Below are positions 45,530 through 56,287 of a stretch of 64,000 nt of DNA, piece by piece (positions within the stretch are counted from its first letter, which is position 1; each line of letters starts with the position of its first letter). A program made the translations under genes and the position numbers. The stretch is taken from positions 5,375,594-5,439,593 of the forward strand of contig JAQFVV010012416.1 of assembly GCA_028023455.1 (NCBI GenBank), read 5' to 3'. The notes beneath the pieces are model-generated. The model had not been told where the DNA came from. It was given only the letters and a program-made list of their open reading frames with translations, and ran no database searches. This stretch comes from Epiperipatus broadwayi (Eukaryota; Onychophora; Udeonychophora; Euonychophora; Peripatidae).

Positions 45530-48135
45530 ATGGGAAGTTCTATGAGAAGCCCTTGGATTGCAAAGGATTATTTATTAAAAAGTCTTATCTTTTTGTTAAA
45601 ATTTAACTTTTAGTTAATATTTTGAGCATTATATTATCTTACTAAACTCTTTTTTCATATCTTTCCCACTTCAATTGTAAATAGATATTATCATCATCGT
45701 GAAGAAAATATGAACTCAATATCTATAGATATGTGTCTCTTTTTTTTTACTGTCTCTTTAGGCTTTTCTATTGATTGCAAGAATGTTGATTGATTGTAAA
45801 TTAATTCCACATCAGTCCTTAACATCATCTTGCTATATTCTTTTGTTTTTATATAAAATCAAGGTTTTTAAATTTTTGAACCATATTCCCATACTTGTGT
45901 TCAAACAATCTTAGCTTTTTTCTTCATTGAAATTTCTTTCTGACATTCTTTTTTTCCAAATTTTTCAATGGAAACTTTTTGTTCCCAGGCAATTGCCAGT
46001 TATTTTTCCTAGCATGATTTTTTCATGTAACTAAGATTTTTGTTTCAATGGAGATTTTGCCATTGCCCATGTTTTATAACCATATAATAATTGGAAAAAT
46101 AAAAAATACTCAATAAATGGTTTAATGAAAATTGGTTCAAAAAGTACATCATGTAACATGTCAGTGTTATCAAAATTAGATATTTAACATTAGTAAAGTT
46201 TAAATTGACATACAGATTTTTCAAATAACGTTCATGTATGTGCGTTTAAACGCCGATCATAATTGACTTCTAAATACCCATAATGAAAGAGTAAAATAAA
46301 TAACTCTAATTTTGTATCTGTTTAATTTTACAGGATTTTGATTATATAAATATATAGTAAGAGTGATTTATTTAAGTTGTTACGAATTGAATATTTTTAT
46401 TCTTATCGTTTATAATGTAAAATCGGTGTAAGTTTTGTCGCCATGAAAGTATACTTTTATTTTAAACATTATACTTAATTTGAATTATAGTAATATAGGG
46501 GATTGTAATTTTAGTTAATTTTCAAATTTTTTTTTATAACTATTAAATGTCTGGAAAAATATTTCACTTTTTATCTTAAACCTATTATTTAATGTCTTTT
46601 ATAAAGTTTCTCATTGACTATCTTTGCCAATTATTAACAGCTTGTTTGTTTAATGGAGTGGTCGTTGTTTTACATATGTATAAATAATGGTCAATGAACG
46701 GGAACTCTAGTAATAACATTATAAAAACCAACTACCTTACCTTTCTAAAAAAAAAAAAAACTCCTGTAGTATATAATTTCATAAAAATGTATATTCTGTG
46801 TGAAAGATAAGTGAAATATTTAAACAATTTATAAAAACAAAAAGAAGTGTGAAATGGTAATAATTACACAAACAATAATTATTTGATTATCGCATGATTA
46901 ATTTTGAATTTTTAGTTAATAATTATCTTTGCATAGTTGAGATACCATATTTGAGTATAATCTTTTTCATCTATTGATTATACATCTATTATATATTGAA
47001 ATTCATACTTTAATGACGTTTAGAATTTTTGTTTCAGATAGATGGCTTATGGCCACCTTGAACAGTAAATGAGCTTCTAACAATGCTTTACTAAGTAATC
47101 AAAACAAAGATTAAAACTCATTCAAACTCTCATCATCAGCAAAAGACAAGCCTGGTGAATAGTGTTGCTCCTTTATTCCTCCAACACCTCATCTTATATC
47201 AACTGTTGAAAAGATCCTTACCACGAACTGGCCATTTAAAATGCTCATTTATTTACCATATTCAGAAATCTTCATAAGTAGAATCTATACCCTTTTTTAT
47301 AATTAGTTTCTGAAAACTTTTCTAATGCTGGTTCTCAAATAGGGTGAAGAAAACTGTCGTTGGAGCATATAAGTGTATGAAAAGTGATGTGATATTGTTG
47401 CTTGCATTACAAGACTAATTTCTGATTACTGACTTCAACCAAGAAAATTCCTCAATCGCCCATATACATTCAGCATACATTTTTACTTTTAGTATATTAT
47501 TTAAGCTAATGAACTAAAACTTTCAGTTTCTTAAAGTATTAAATTTAATCTGTTAATAACACTATATAAATAAAATACTAGATTAGCAATTATATTTTTA
47601 ATGATCTCAACTATATATTTACTATTCACATATGTATTTGTTAAAATAAATCACTGCTTTGAATAATATAATAGAATTAAAGGAAATAAGTGCAATTCAG
47701 TGCTTCTATTGTAGACATAATCAGATTCATTCTGTACTGGAGTGCAAGGGGTGCAATGCTCTTGGAAAGCACTCTTTAAGAACCACAAATGATTTGCCTT
47801 AGTAAAAAATTTAAATCAATAGATAATCAAAAGAATAATTAAAAAAAATGAATACTTCAATACATGATTTTTTTGATGTTAACTGATTGTGGTATTTATG
47901 TGTTTGTACTGTTTAATCAATTAGACTAGGTCTATGATTATGGGTCTGTGCTGTTTTTGAGATAGGCAATTTTATTGTATTTAGGGCCATTTCATCAGTA
48001 TTTTTATTATACTTATGAATACAGCCAATATTGTATTCTAATTAACAAACATCAGAAATTTACACTACAAAATTGCTGTGGAAAGCTCTCTAGTGACTGA
48101 TTGGATTAAACAACTTTTTATTATTATGATGATTT
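45530..48135. other. AT-rich stretch without recognisable genes
   Basis: Nothing certain. At 47690-47790 a frame reads QCFYCRHNQIHSVLECKGC, which loosely resembles a zinc-knuckle but has the wrong spacing. A 14-base A run lies near 46747. Confidence 0.45.
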
Positions 48136-48725
48136 TGATACTTGTGAGTTTTCAAGTAAACCAGGATGGCAGCCCATATTTTTGAGAAATATAAAGTTTT
48201 GTGGCCCAAAAAACGTTTACAAAAAATGTCTACTAGGAAACATCATATTTAATATTTACATTTTATTTTTTATTACTGTTATTTTAAAAAAAAAAAATTG
48301 TGGAATTTTTTTTTTAATTAACAAAAAAATAGAAAAAAAAATACAATATTTACACTTTATTCATGCCAGTTGTGAGCAATCACACTTTTCTGGAGGGAGA
48401 ATCCCATATCTTTGGAAATAGTTACTGCATCACTTTCTGTGAAAGGAAAAAGATATGTGCTGAATTGCAACAAAATACAACAATGTTAAGAGTATCTTGT
48501 CACTTCTCACTTTATAATATAAGTAAAAAAAGAAGTTGAAATAACGCTTTTTAATGAAATTCATTGGAATTTATTTATTTTTTAAAATTTAATAATAGAT
48601 TTATTAATTTTGTTTTAATATAACAACTAACACATCTTCAGTACATTATAGGTCCTCAAAACTGTACATTTATCAAAAATACAGGCTACCATCTTGGTTT
48701 ATTTGAAAACTCACAAGTAATATGA
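48136..48725. mobile_element. Foldback family F
   Basis: The left end (48136-48195) TACTTGTGAGTTTTCAAGTA, then AACCAGGATGGCAGCC, is the reverse complement of the right end (about 48665-48725), with GCTACCATCTTGGTTTATTT and GAAAACTCACAAGTA. The interior has A and T runs and a 79-codon Lys/Ile-rich frame (48182-48421) without known motif. A single matching end lies at 34280-34410. Confidence 0.65.
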
Positions 48726-49499
48726 TTTTTTGTGGAAGGTGGCAATATAATTTTGCATCCATGTGGGCCTGGATATAGTGTAGTTTCTTGATGTGGTAAT
48801 GATTAGAAATAATATGTATTAAAAAACCCTCTCAGATCATAAGTAAATTGATCTCTAATAAGTTTTTAAATGATTGGAAATCAGAAAATTCTGCCTTTAT
48901 TTGAGTGAAATATCAATACAATAAAAAGATCTATTTTTTTTAGTATAACAGAATATTATTGTTTTCCGCTACAGCAAAAATACTTTTATAAATTTTGTTT
49001 GATGACTGATTTACCAGAAGCTCTGAATGGTGTTATAAAATCAAAATTCTGTTATAGGTAAATGTTTTGAAACCAGACAAACAAAAAAATATGTCATAAG
49101 CAAACATTGACTGCTTTTATTAATTTGATCAAATAATAAATCAAAAAGATTTGACTGCATTAGGAATTAGTCAGTTGTCCACCAAAGTTTATTTATCTCA
49201 AACATTATGATATGAGAAGAAGTATTATGACTTGGTGAGAATTTGAAGCATTTAATACAATTTATATATCATTTCAGAGATACATCTGATTTTAGTGAAG
49301 TTTTTAATTTGGATTGATTAATAGCTAAACTTCATCTTTATGGTTTTTTTACTTAATTATTTTGATTTATTGTGCTCAATAAATAATTTTCACAATATTT
49401 CTAATAGATTTTTTAATGAAATGAATGGCTAAAGAGTTGGAGTGTGGAGAAGCTTGCCCATTAAAGTTTGAAGATTTGCTATCTTAATATATACTGAGC
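48726..49499. other. AT-rich non-coding stretch
   Basis: Nothing recognisable. Confidence 0.45.
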
Positions 49500-49690
49500 A
49501 GTGTTTGTATATATGTGTGGGAGATGGTGATCTGGACCAACTGACAAATACTGGTTCAGTACGAAATATGTTTATTAGAGATCATTTATCTTTTTTACAT
49601 GTATGTGGTCATGTGTATCAGTTGTATACGATGGATTGGATAGTCATGGGGACTTTGAGTCTGAGTTCAAGTCTCTTATATACATACTCA
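49500..49690 (+). repeat. Family B, single arm
   Basis: GTGATCTGGACCAACTGAC, CTGGTTCAGTACGAAATATG, AGATCATTTATCTTTTT, CATGTATGTGGTCATGTGTA and GAGTCTGAGTTCAAGTCTC are in family B order. Confidence 0.75.
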
Positions 49691-49988
49691 TAGTAAGGTT
49701 ATAAATGGTAGAGCGCTTTCTGACGAAAGCATCACATTTAACAATTATATGCATTTTCTATGTTTCACTTTCAGATAAAATAAATACAATATGCTTTATG
49801 TAACAACATATTTTAATGAGTTAGTGATATTTAGGGTCTTGGTTCAACTGATGGGTAATATTCTTTCAGAGTCTTGGTTCAACTGGTGGATAAGATCTCT
49901 GTTAAACAGATAGTACAAGCTTTGTATTATCATAGTTCGCAATTGAAAAACATGGTGTCATATATCTTATTCCATATGTTGCTTCAAT

Positions 49989-50004
49989 GTTGTTGTTGTT
50001 GTTG

Positions 50005-50060
<56 letters not shown>

Positions 50061-50061
50061 T
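49989..50061. repeat. (TTG)n(TTA)n microsatellite
   Basis: A run of TTG triplets passes into about 17 TTA triplets. It gives a poly-Cys/poly-Tyr translation that is not a gene. Confidence 0.9.
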
Positions 50062-50887
50062 ACATTATCATTATCACATCTTTAATATTTTTTCCTTTTA
50101 TTTATGAGCATCTATTATTAATCTAATATTCCATCTTTTAAAAATCTTTTTTCTTCACTGAAGATAAATTCTCTTTTGTCTCATAACCTCAGCAAATGAA
50201 TTATTTTCTGAATGGAATAAGAATGAAATAGGATCTTATATAAGTTGACAAATGAGTCAAACATTTTGAAAAGATTATTAGCAGTAAGTAAATTAGACAT
50301 TTGTTTAAAATACATTAAAATTAATGGAGAAATTTGAAGCTAAATATCATATTTAAAACTTAAATATAGAACGTATCTAATATCATAGTGATAATTATCA
50401 TAATTTGGGATGAAAAAACTTCCTAACAAGACAGCTGCAAATAGAAATATTAATAAGTTAAAGTATTTAGGCCAAGAACAAATATAAGCAAAAAATTTGA
50501 ATTACTCAAATTGAAAAATTGTTTCAGATTTAAATAATTTAATTTAGTAACTTCATTTATTTCTAAAACATTTTTAATATTTTGAATAGTTCAGTTTCTC
50601 TCACACTCTTTTTTGATAATATTTAAAAATAAAAAAAATGTAATTTGCATTTTTTATTTAAAATCTTTTTTTTTTTAAAAAAAAATTATTTATATGCAAT
50701 CATTTTATTATCTAATTATGAAGAAATAAATAGTCGTATGTATGTAATTTAAATATGATGGTATTTAGAAGATATTAAAAAAAATTAATTGCAGTATATA
50801 TCTGTTATTTAAAAAAAGAGTAATCATCTTATTAAATAAATGCTCTGTGGGAACACAATGGAAAATGACATTGTAGGGAGCTAAATG
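50062..50887. other. AT-rich non-coding stretch
   Basis: Nothing recognisable. Confidence 0.45.
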
Positions 50888-51255
50888 TTTTCAGATCGAA
50901 GTTTGACCTTTCACTCATCATAATCAAACATCACATGACCTCCTAAGCAATTAACTATTTGATTATTAATACTATCTAAATTAATTCAACAATAAATCAT
51001 TTGGATACCAGGATAATTTTATACAAGTTGTGCTTATTGCTTCAATGTTTGCAAATGAAAGTATATATAAACATTTTCAGATCAAAGTTTGACCTTTCAC
51101 TTTTGACATACAAACATCACATGACCTCCTATGCAATTAACTATTTAATTATTAATACTATCTAACTCAATTCAATAATAAGTCATTTGGGTGCCAGGTT
51201 AATTTTATACAAGTTGTGTTCATTGCTTCAATGCTGCAAATGAATGTGCATATAA
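50888..51255 (+). repeat. 186-bp tandem duplication
   Basis: The first copy is 50888-51073 and the second 51074-51255, both starting TTTTCAGATC. They share AAGTTTGACCTTTCACT, AACATCACATGACCTCCTA, CAATTAACTATTT and TTTTATACAAGTTGTG in order, with few differences. Confidence 0.9.
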
Positions 51256-51618
51256 TCATTGATTTTGTACAACCTCTTTCAACATATTGCCTGATTTAAG
51301 TATATTTTTTATCCTATGTGTGTTTTTTGCAATAAATACTAGAGGAGATGATACATTCATTCAGTCATTTGCATATTCTGCATCACTGAAGCTATAAGAG
51401 TGTTGTAAATAGTCAATTTTAAAATAATTATATGCAAATATGGTAAAAATAAAAAGTTTAATCCATATAGCACATTATTCATACTTTATACTTTTGTGAC
51501 ACAACAGGGACAGCTTGTCTTTTTATTTGAAAGCAAAAAAACCATTTGTATTTTAACTCATAATTGATTCATCACATACTTGTATGTAAATAACTATTAA
51601 TAGTAATATCACAGTAAC
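51256..51618. other. AT-rich spacer
   Basis: Nothing recognisable. Confidence 0.4.
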
Positions 51619-51721
51619 AAATTCTCCCTACAATAGTGCACTGGATGACATTAATGTATGGAGTGTTTACTATTGTTTTTAACAGCTTGTGTGAGCATAG
51701 GAAATGTTGATCATGTGATGT
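51619..51721 (+). repeat. Diverged family A remnant
   Basis: AATTCTCCCTACAATAGTGCA, TGTATGGAGTGTTTACTATTG and the tail GAGCATAGGAAATGTTGATC follow the family A order, but the arms are heavily diverged. Confidence 0.5.
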
Positions 51722-52139
51722 AATATTAATATCATGATTAAATCTTGGCTTTCAGCTATTTTTTGTCAGCTGCATAATTTGTAATATATAAATTTTGTAT
51801 CCACACACTATGACCATGTAAATGCAATTTGTTAATAACTAATAAATGATATAAATTTGTCACTTATGTAAATTTAATATATGTTTTCCATATTACATTT
51901 TAAATCATGTATCATTATCAATAATATGAAGTTTATACATATAAACAATAATAAAACTAATTTTGAAAGAATAGTCACATTTAATAAGTAAGAGGGGTAA
52001 TGAGATGAGGTTTGTAACAAACTCTTATCGTAAATATTCTTACTACTCATGAAGATCAATCATGATCTAGGTTTCATTAATTACTTAAAAGGATACATAA
52101 CATCATGCATAAGATGAATGGCAATAATGTCTAAAGTGA
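51722..52139. other. AT-rich spacer
   Basis: Nothing recognisable. Confidence 0.4.
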
Positions 52140-52345
52140 AGTTAAAATAGGCAAAACTCTCTCCATACAGTAGTGCCACTCTAAACAAGACAGAGTAATC
52201 AATGGATGCCAGAAGGCTTGTGTATAAAATCCCTATCTAGTGCCTATTCATCCAATATCCCCAAACTAGTTTCTTGCTTAGAGTGGCACTACTGTATGGA
52301 GAGAGTTTTGCCTATTTTAACAACAGTTATGAGTAAGCATGGAAG
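52140..52345. mobile_element. Foldback family A, medium copy
   Basis: The arm GTTAAAATAGGCAAAACTCT at 52141 pairs with AGAGTTTTGCCTATTTTAAC ending 52321, and GTAGTGCCACTCTAA pairs with TTAGAGTGGCACTAC. The tail TGATCATGTGATG follows. The interior is shorter than in the 4.0-kb copy. Confidence 0.85.
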
Positions 52346-52817
52346 ATAGTGATCATGTGATGTTTTAAGGTTTAAAATAAAGTTACATATCCTCTCAATG
52401 ACAACGACCACAAAGAATCTTTATAATATTAACTGGTTCTTACTTCTATAAAAACATATTCAACATTATCATAAAAATATATATTTTGAATTCTATTGCT
52501 CTATTTTATGCGTCCAGTGCAATGAGAAGTACTATATAAACGAAATTTTAATATCATTCCAACATATTAATTGGGAATACATGATTGTAAATATATATTC
52601 TGAACATTATAGAATATCTTTAAATGAAACTGCTGCATCTTTGTTTACAAATTGATAGATGGGTAGGGGAATGTTTCATATCTCACTTCCATAAAATAGA
52701 TTTGGCAAAATGACTATCAAGTTTTAACTGAAGCAGTTATGTCTATTTTTTAATTTGTTAACAACAACACAATGAATAATGGTTCACCTCAGTATTCAAG
52801 TCAATTAACTTAAAGAA

Positions 52818-52980
52818 GGCAAACTCTCCATACAGTAGTGCCACCCTGTGCCAACCAGAGTAATCAACGGATGCCAGACATCCATTGATTACTCTGGTTG
52901 GCACAGGGTGGCACTACTGTATGAAGAGTTTTGCCTTGTTTGATAACAATTATGTGCTAGTATAAGAGATAGTGATCAAT
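52818..52980. mobile_element. Foldback family A, minimal almost perfect hairpin
   Basis: 52818-52935 is nearly all stem. CAGTAGTGCCACCCTGTGCC, AACCAGAGTAATCAACGGATG pairs with CATCCATTGATTACTCTGGTT, GGCACAGGGTGGCACTACTG. Only about five bases (CCAGA) form the loop, with about three mismatches or gaps in the whole stem. The tail is diverged but recognisable (GCTAGTATAAGAGATAGTGA). Confidence 0.9.
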
Positions 52981-53677
52981 TCATTTAATTAAAAAAATTA
53001 CCACAATATTTAAAATTATCTACATTTTTAAACTGATAACTGTCAAAGCTAAATGTCACTGAAAATATTTTTTCCACCTTTAGTTGTTAACACCTGAGTC
53101 TTTTGGTATATTAAAAAATTCTTTATAAGTCATTTTCAAAATATTAAAAAAATATTTTACAGATCACTCTATGAATCGATAAGAATTGCATAATCATCAT
53201 TACAATAAGATCAAACTAATTTCCTATTTTTTATGCCTTCTGCCTAAAGCCACCCATAACTATTCTAAACATCATTACAATAAAACTAAAAAACAGTGGC
53301 TTTATAATTCGTATGCAACTCTGTTTAATGCCTCAGATATTCCTCATGTATTAATAAACACTCACTCTCTCCCTACACACTCACTAACATGTAAAATCTA
53401 CATAATTTTAATAAACTTCTGTGATCCATCATTCATTTTCAAACATTATGGTAAACCTTTTTAATTATTTGAATTAAATACTTTGATCAAATTAAGAAAA
53501 ACAAAATATAAATAAAACCTTTGTTTGTGACAGTTTTTTACATTTGCTGACAATAAAAATGATATCTATAGCATTTCTTTATTTTCTAAAAGCATTCTGA
53601 GTCTCTGGCAATTTTAGGTCTATGTCTAGAAACAACCTATTTAATAAAATCCTTAAATGAAAGCTTGAGGATAGATG
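52981..53677. other. AT-rich non-coding stretch
   Basis: Nothing supported. The plus-strand frame 53186-53464 (92 codons) has no recognisable motif. ACATCATTACAATAA-type segments repeat at about 53195 and 53268. Confidence 0.4.
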
Positions 53678-54190
53678 ACTCACTTTAAATTACTGTTTAC
53701 GATGTCTGAATGAATGACGTCGACGAAATTATCTAGAATTTACTAAACATCACTCATAAAAAGTGCATGCACAATAGCTTGAAAAGGCTGATCTTTAATG
53801 TATTACAATTTATAAAACATAGCACTATAAAATAAATGCTTATTTACATATGTTTAAGTTTCATTTGAGAGTGACATTTAGTAAATTCTAGATAATTTCA
53901 TCAACGTCATTCATTCAGACATCGTAAACAGTAATTTAAAGTGAGTGGTCTATTCTCACACTTTCATTTCCAGTACTTAAGATTTGCCCATATATAAGCA
54001 TTTGGGTTGGAAAGAATAAGTGGATTCATTTTATTCTTTCATAAATACTATATCTTGTGTTGGAAATGAAAGTATTCATTTATTATTAACACTCGTAAAA
54101 AGCGCATGCACAATAGCTTGATAAGGCTGATCTTTAATGTATTACAATTTATAAAACATAGCGCTATAAAATAAATGCTTATTTAAATAA
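53678..54190. mobile_element. Composite element with inverted and direct repeats
   Basis: ACTCACTTTAAATTACTGTT and ATGACGTCGACGAAATTATC at 53678-53759 are inverted at 53865-53946 (GATAATTTCATCAACGTCAT, AACAGTAATTTAAAGTGAGT). The segment after the left arm (AAAGTGCATGCACAATAGCT..., 53758-53845) recurs in direct orientation at about 54095-54187 (AAAGCGCATGCACAATAGCT...). This looks like a foldback arm pair plus a duplicated half, perhaps from aborted or nested transposition. Confidence 0.7.
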
Positions 54191-55194
54191 ATACATTATA
54201 TATGTGAATTATATATACTTAATTTAAATTTCTACTATATTTTAAATCAGTGCTTCTTTCAAATAATCTTTAATAAATTCATTTAAGTAATAATTTTCAG
54301 TAAAAATGACCTTAAATTATTTTTTTTATTAGATTGGAAATTATATTTCCTTTACATCCAATTATAGACTTTAAATGCTATTAAAGATTTAAAATAGTTA
54401 TGAATCTTTACACATCTGCAGGATATTAAGTTGATTTTACTGAATCATTGTATACCACTTATACGATCCGTCTTAAATCTCTAATATATATGATTCCTAA
54501 TATGCATTTGGGTTAGAACAGATCTCTGCTATTAGGCTTGATTACTTAATCTTTCCCATAATTTTATATTGTGCTATATATTTATTTAAGCAAATTTCAA
54601 TGGCGTAGCTATTATAAAACAAACCAAGGCAATATGTATAGATCTCTGGGAATTACAGATTTTTTCATTTTACATATTCAAAAAAGTATTGAAATTTTTC
54701 TTGGGAGCTCAGAAATTCTATCTGCTCAACTTACAAATTTTAAATATTTTTCAATTTGTATTTATTTCAATTAGTAATTTTTTTAATAAGTAACCCTCAA
54801 ACAATAATCTTTCAATAGATTGGAAAATAATCTTAACTCATTTGTATTAACAAGTTGTTTACTTTAATATAAGCTATAGACCCTATTAAAGATCACTAAA
54901 TCTATCAACTTTGATAAATTCGTATATGTTGATTTTATGCAACTAACGCATACTGCTCACAGAATAATTTTAAATCTCTCTAAATTATTTCTATCAATAG
55001 ATACATAATAGTAAACAGTAGAAAAAAAATATCAAAAAGATTAGGATACATAGCAAGAGTCATTTACATATTTTCCATGTTGCTTCCAATTTATATAATA
55101 ATTATTAATAAGTACATTTAAGCACCCTTTATTAGCTCATTATAAATATATAATCAAATAGTGTTTCTGAAGGTTTGTGATGATAGGGTTCTAG
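54191..55194. other. AT-rich stretch without recognisable genes
   Basis: The plus-strand frame 54571-54774 (67 codons) has no known motif and no splice context. Confidence 0.4.
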
Positions 55195-55397
55195 TTCTAT
55201 TTACATATTGGACTATTTCCATCATCTAATATAAGTATTAAATGTCTTTAGAAAAAATTAACTTTATTTAAATATTCCAAACACATTCAACGGTTAGTAA
55301 TAGAACATCAAACAGGTTAGTATATACACAACATTTCAAGAGAAATGATTTCCCCCTCTTTTTTAGGTGTTGCTGGCCTGACCAGTGACAGTACTAG

Positions 55398-55476
55398 CAT
55401 AGGAATTGAACCTGGATCTTTAGATTCTTGAGTAGTGAATTTTAAGATAATGCGCTAACCAACTGAGCCATCCTGA
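55398..55476 (-). pseudogene. tRNA-like unit (best copy) inside family C
   Basis: On the minus strand it reads CAGGATGGCTCAGTTGGTTA (A-box region) and later CCAGGTTCAATTCCTATG (box B GGTTCAATTCC). The middle, TTATCTTAAAATTCAC, has a TTAA where an anticodon would be, and a longer-than-normal variable part follows. It looks like a class-II (Leu-like) tRNA derivative, but the assignment is tentative. It is not a functional tRNA. Confidence 0.6.
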
Positions 55477-55480
55477 TAGC

Positions 55481-55561
55481 TAGCATGGAATCAAACCTGG
55501 ACCCTTAGATTCTTGAATAGTGAATTTTAAGGTAATACTCTAATCAACTGAGCCATCCTGG
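55481..55561 (-). pseudogene. Second tRNA-like unit, tandem with the first
   Basis: On the minus strand: AGGATGGCTCAGTTGATTAG, then TCTAAGGGTCCAGGTTTGAT with box B GGTTTGATTCC. It repeats the unit at 55398-55476. Confidence 0.55.
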
Positions 55562-55625
55562 ATTACAATATTATCTTAAAATTCACTACTCAAGAATCTA
55601 AAGGTCCAGGTTCAGTATTGTCACT
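55562..55625 (+). pseudogene. Partial tRNA-like unit in opposite orientation
   Basis: ATTATCTTAAAATTCACTAC and AAAGGTCCAGGTTCAGTATT on the plus strand are the same unit inverted, without its A-box end. Its box B is altered (GGTTCAGTATT). Confidence 0.5.
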
Positions 55626-55805
55626 GATCAGCCAGCAACACCTGAAGAGGAGAGAATAACACCTGTAGAAATGTTGTGCATATACTAACCTGTATGATGT
55701 GCTATTACAAACAGGTGAATGTATTTGGAATATTTAAATAAAGTTAAATTTTTCTAAAGGTATTCAAGACTCATATTAGATGATGGAAATAGTCCAATAT
55801 ATAAA

Positions 55806-56208
55806 TACAAATATAATCAAATAGTTTCAATGTTTGGTTTTTTTTTAAAGTTTGAATATCAGAAGTGCCAAAATTGAAAGAGGTGTTTTATTTGGGTTCC
55901 AGAATCTGATATTATCCCACCACACTAAATTGCCTCTGCTTTATTTAACTAAGATATAAGATGTAATATAATGGTCAAATTCTAAATGGTGAACTATGAC
56001 AATACAAGCCTCCAGAACTGATTTCAAGTGTGCCAAACTCAAAATTGATTATGATATAATTAATTTATAGAGATTATATATGTATGTGTGTGCAGATAAA
56101 CAAAAATTCAAAAATATAATTTTGTTTACATTCGACTATGTATGGAATTTGTTATAAAAATAATATCAAATAGTTGGAAAACTTTTACTAAAATAAATTT
56201 GTCTTTAC
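55806..56208. other. AT-rich stretch
   Basis: Nothing recognisable. If the next feature is a real exon, this is intron downstream of it on the minus strand. Confidence 0.4.
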
Positions 56209-56287
56209 CTGATTCTGGTTCTACAGAACAATTCCATGGTGGGTCAATGAATCCATAATCATAAATTTTTGCAACTTGAAAGCTTCC
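56209..56287 (-). CDS. Candidate 79-nt internal coding exon, minus strand
   Basis: On the minus strand a T-rich tract ending TTTATTTAG is followed by GGAAGCTTTCAAGTTGC... and the segment ends ...GAATCAG directly before GTAAAGAC, a near-ideal donor. One frame is fully open and gives 26 codons, GSFQVAKIYDYGFIDPPWNC followed by SVEPES; the other two frames hit stops. The composition (Trp, Cys, Asp, Pro, balanced third positions) looks like real protein rather than AT-rich noise. The AKIYDY segment loosely resembles the VYDYY strand near the end of the alpha-macroglobulin/complement C3 receptor-binding domain, but the match is short and I would not assign it. No other exon of the same gene is certain in this window. 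Confidence 0.5.

Larger units (their letters stand above)
55195..55805. mobile_element. Foldback family C, long form with three tRNA-like units
   Basis: The outer arms are ATTGGACTATTTCCATCATC near 55207 and GATGATGGAAATAGTCCAAT near 55780. Moving inward they share an AAATATTCCAAACACATTCA segment and AACAGGTTAGTATATACACA / TGCATATACTAACCTGT, then ACACCTGAAGAGG and its complement. The centre (55398-55625) is occupied by tRNA-like units, two on the minus strand in tandem and a partial one on the plus strand. No protein is encoded. Confidence 0.8.

Noticed and set aside
47690-47800. QCFYCRHNQIHSVLECKGC as a CCHC zinc knuckle
   Set aside because: Cys/His spacing does not match CX2CX4HX4C, and no neighbouring gag or nucleic-acid-binding sequence is visible.
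49874-50107. Cys/Tyr-rich 77-codon frame
   Set aside because: It is a translation of the TTG/TTA microsatellite.
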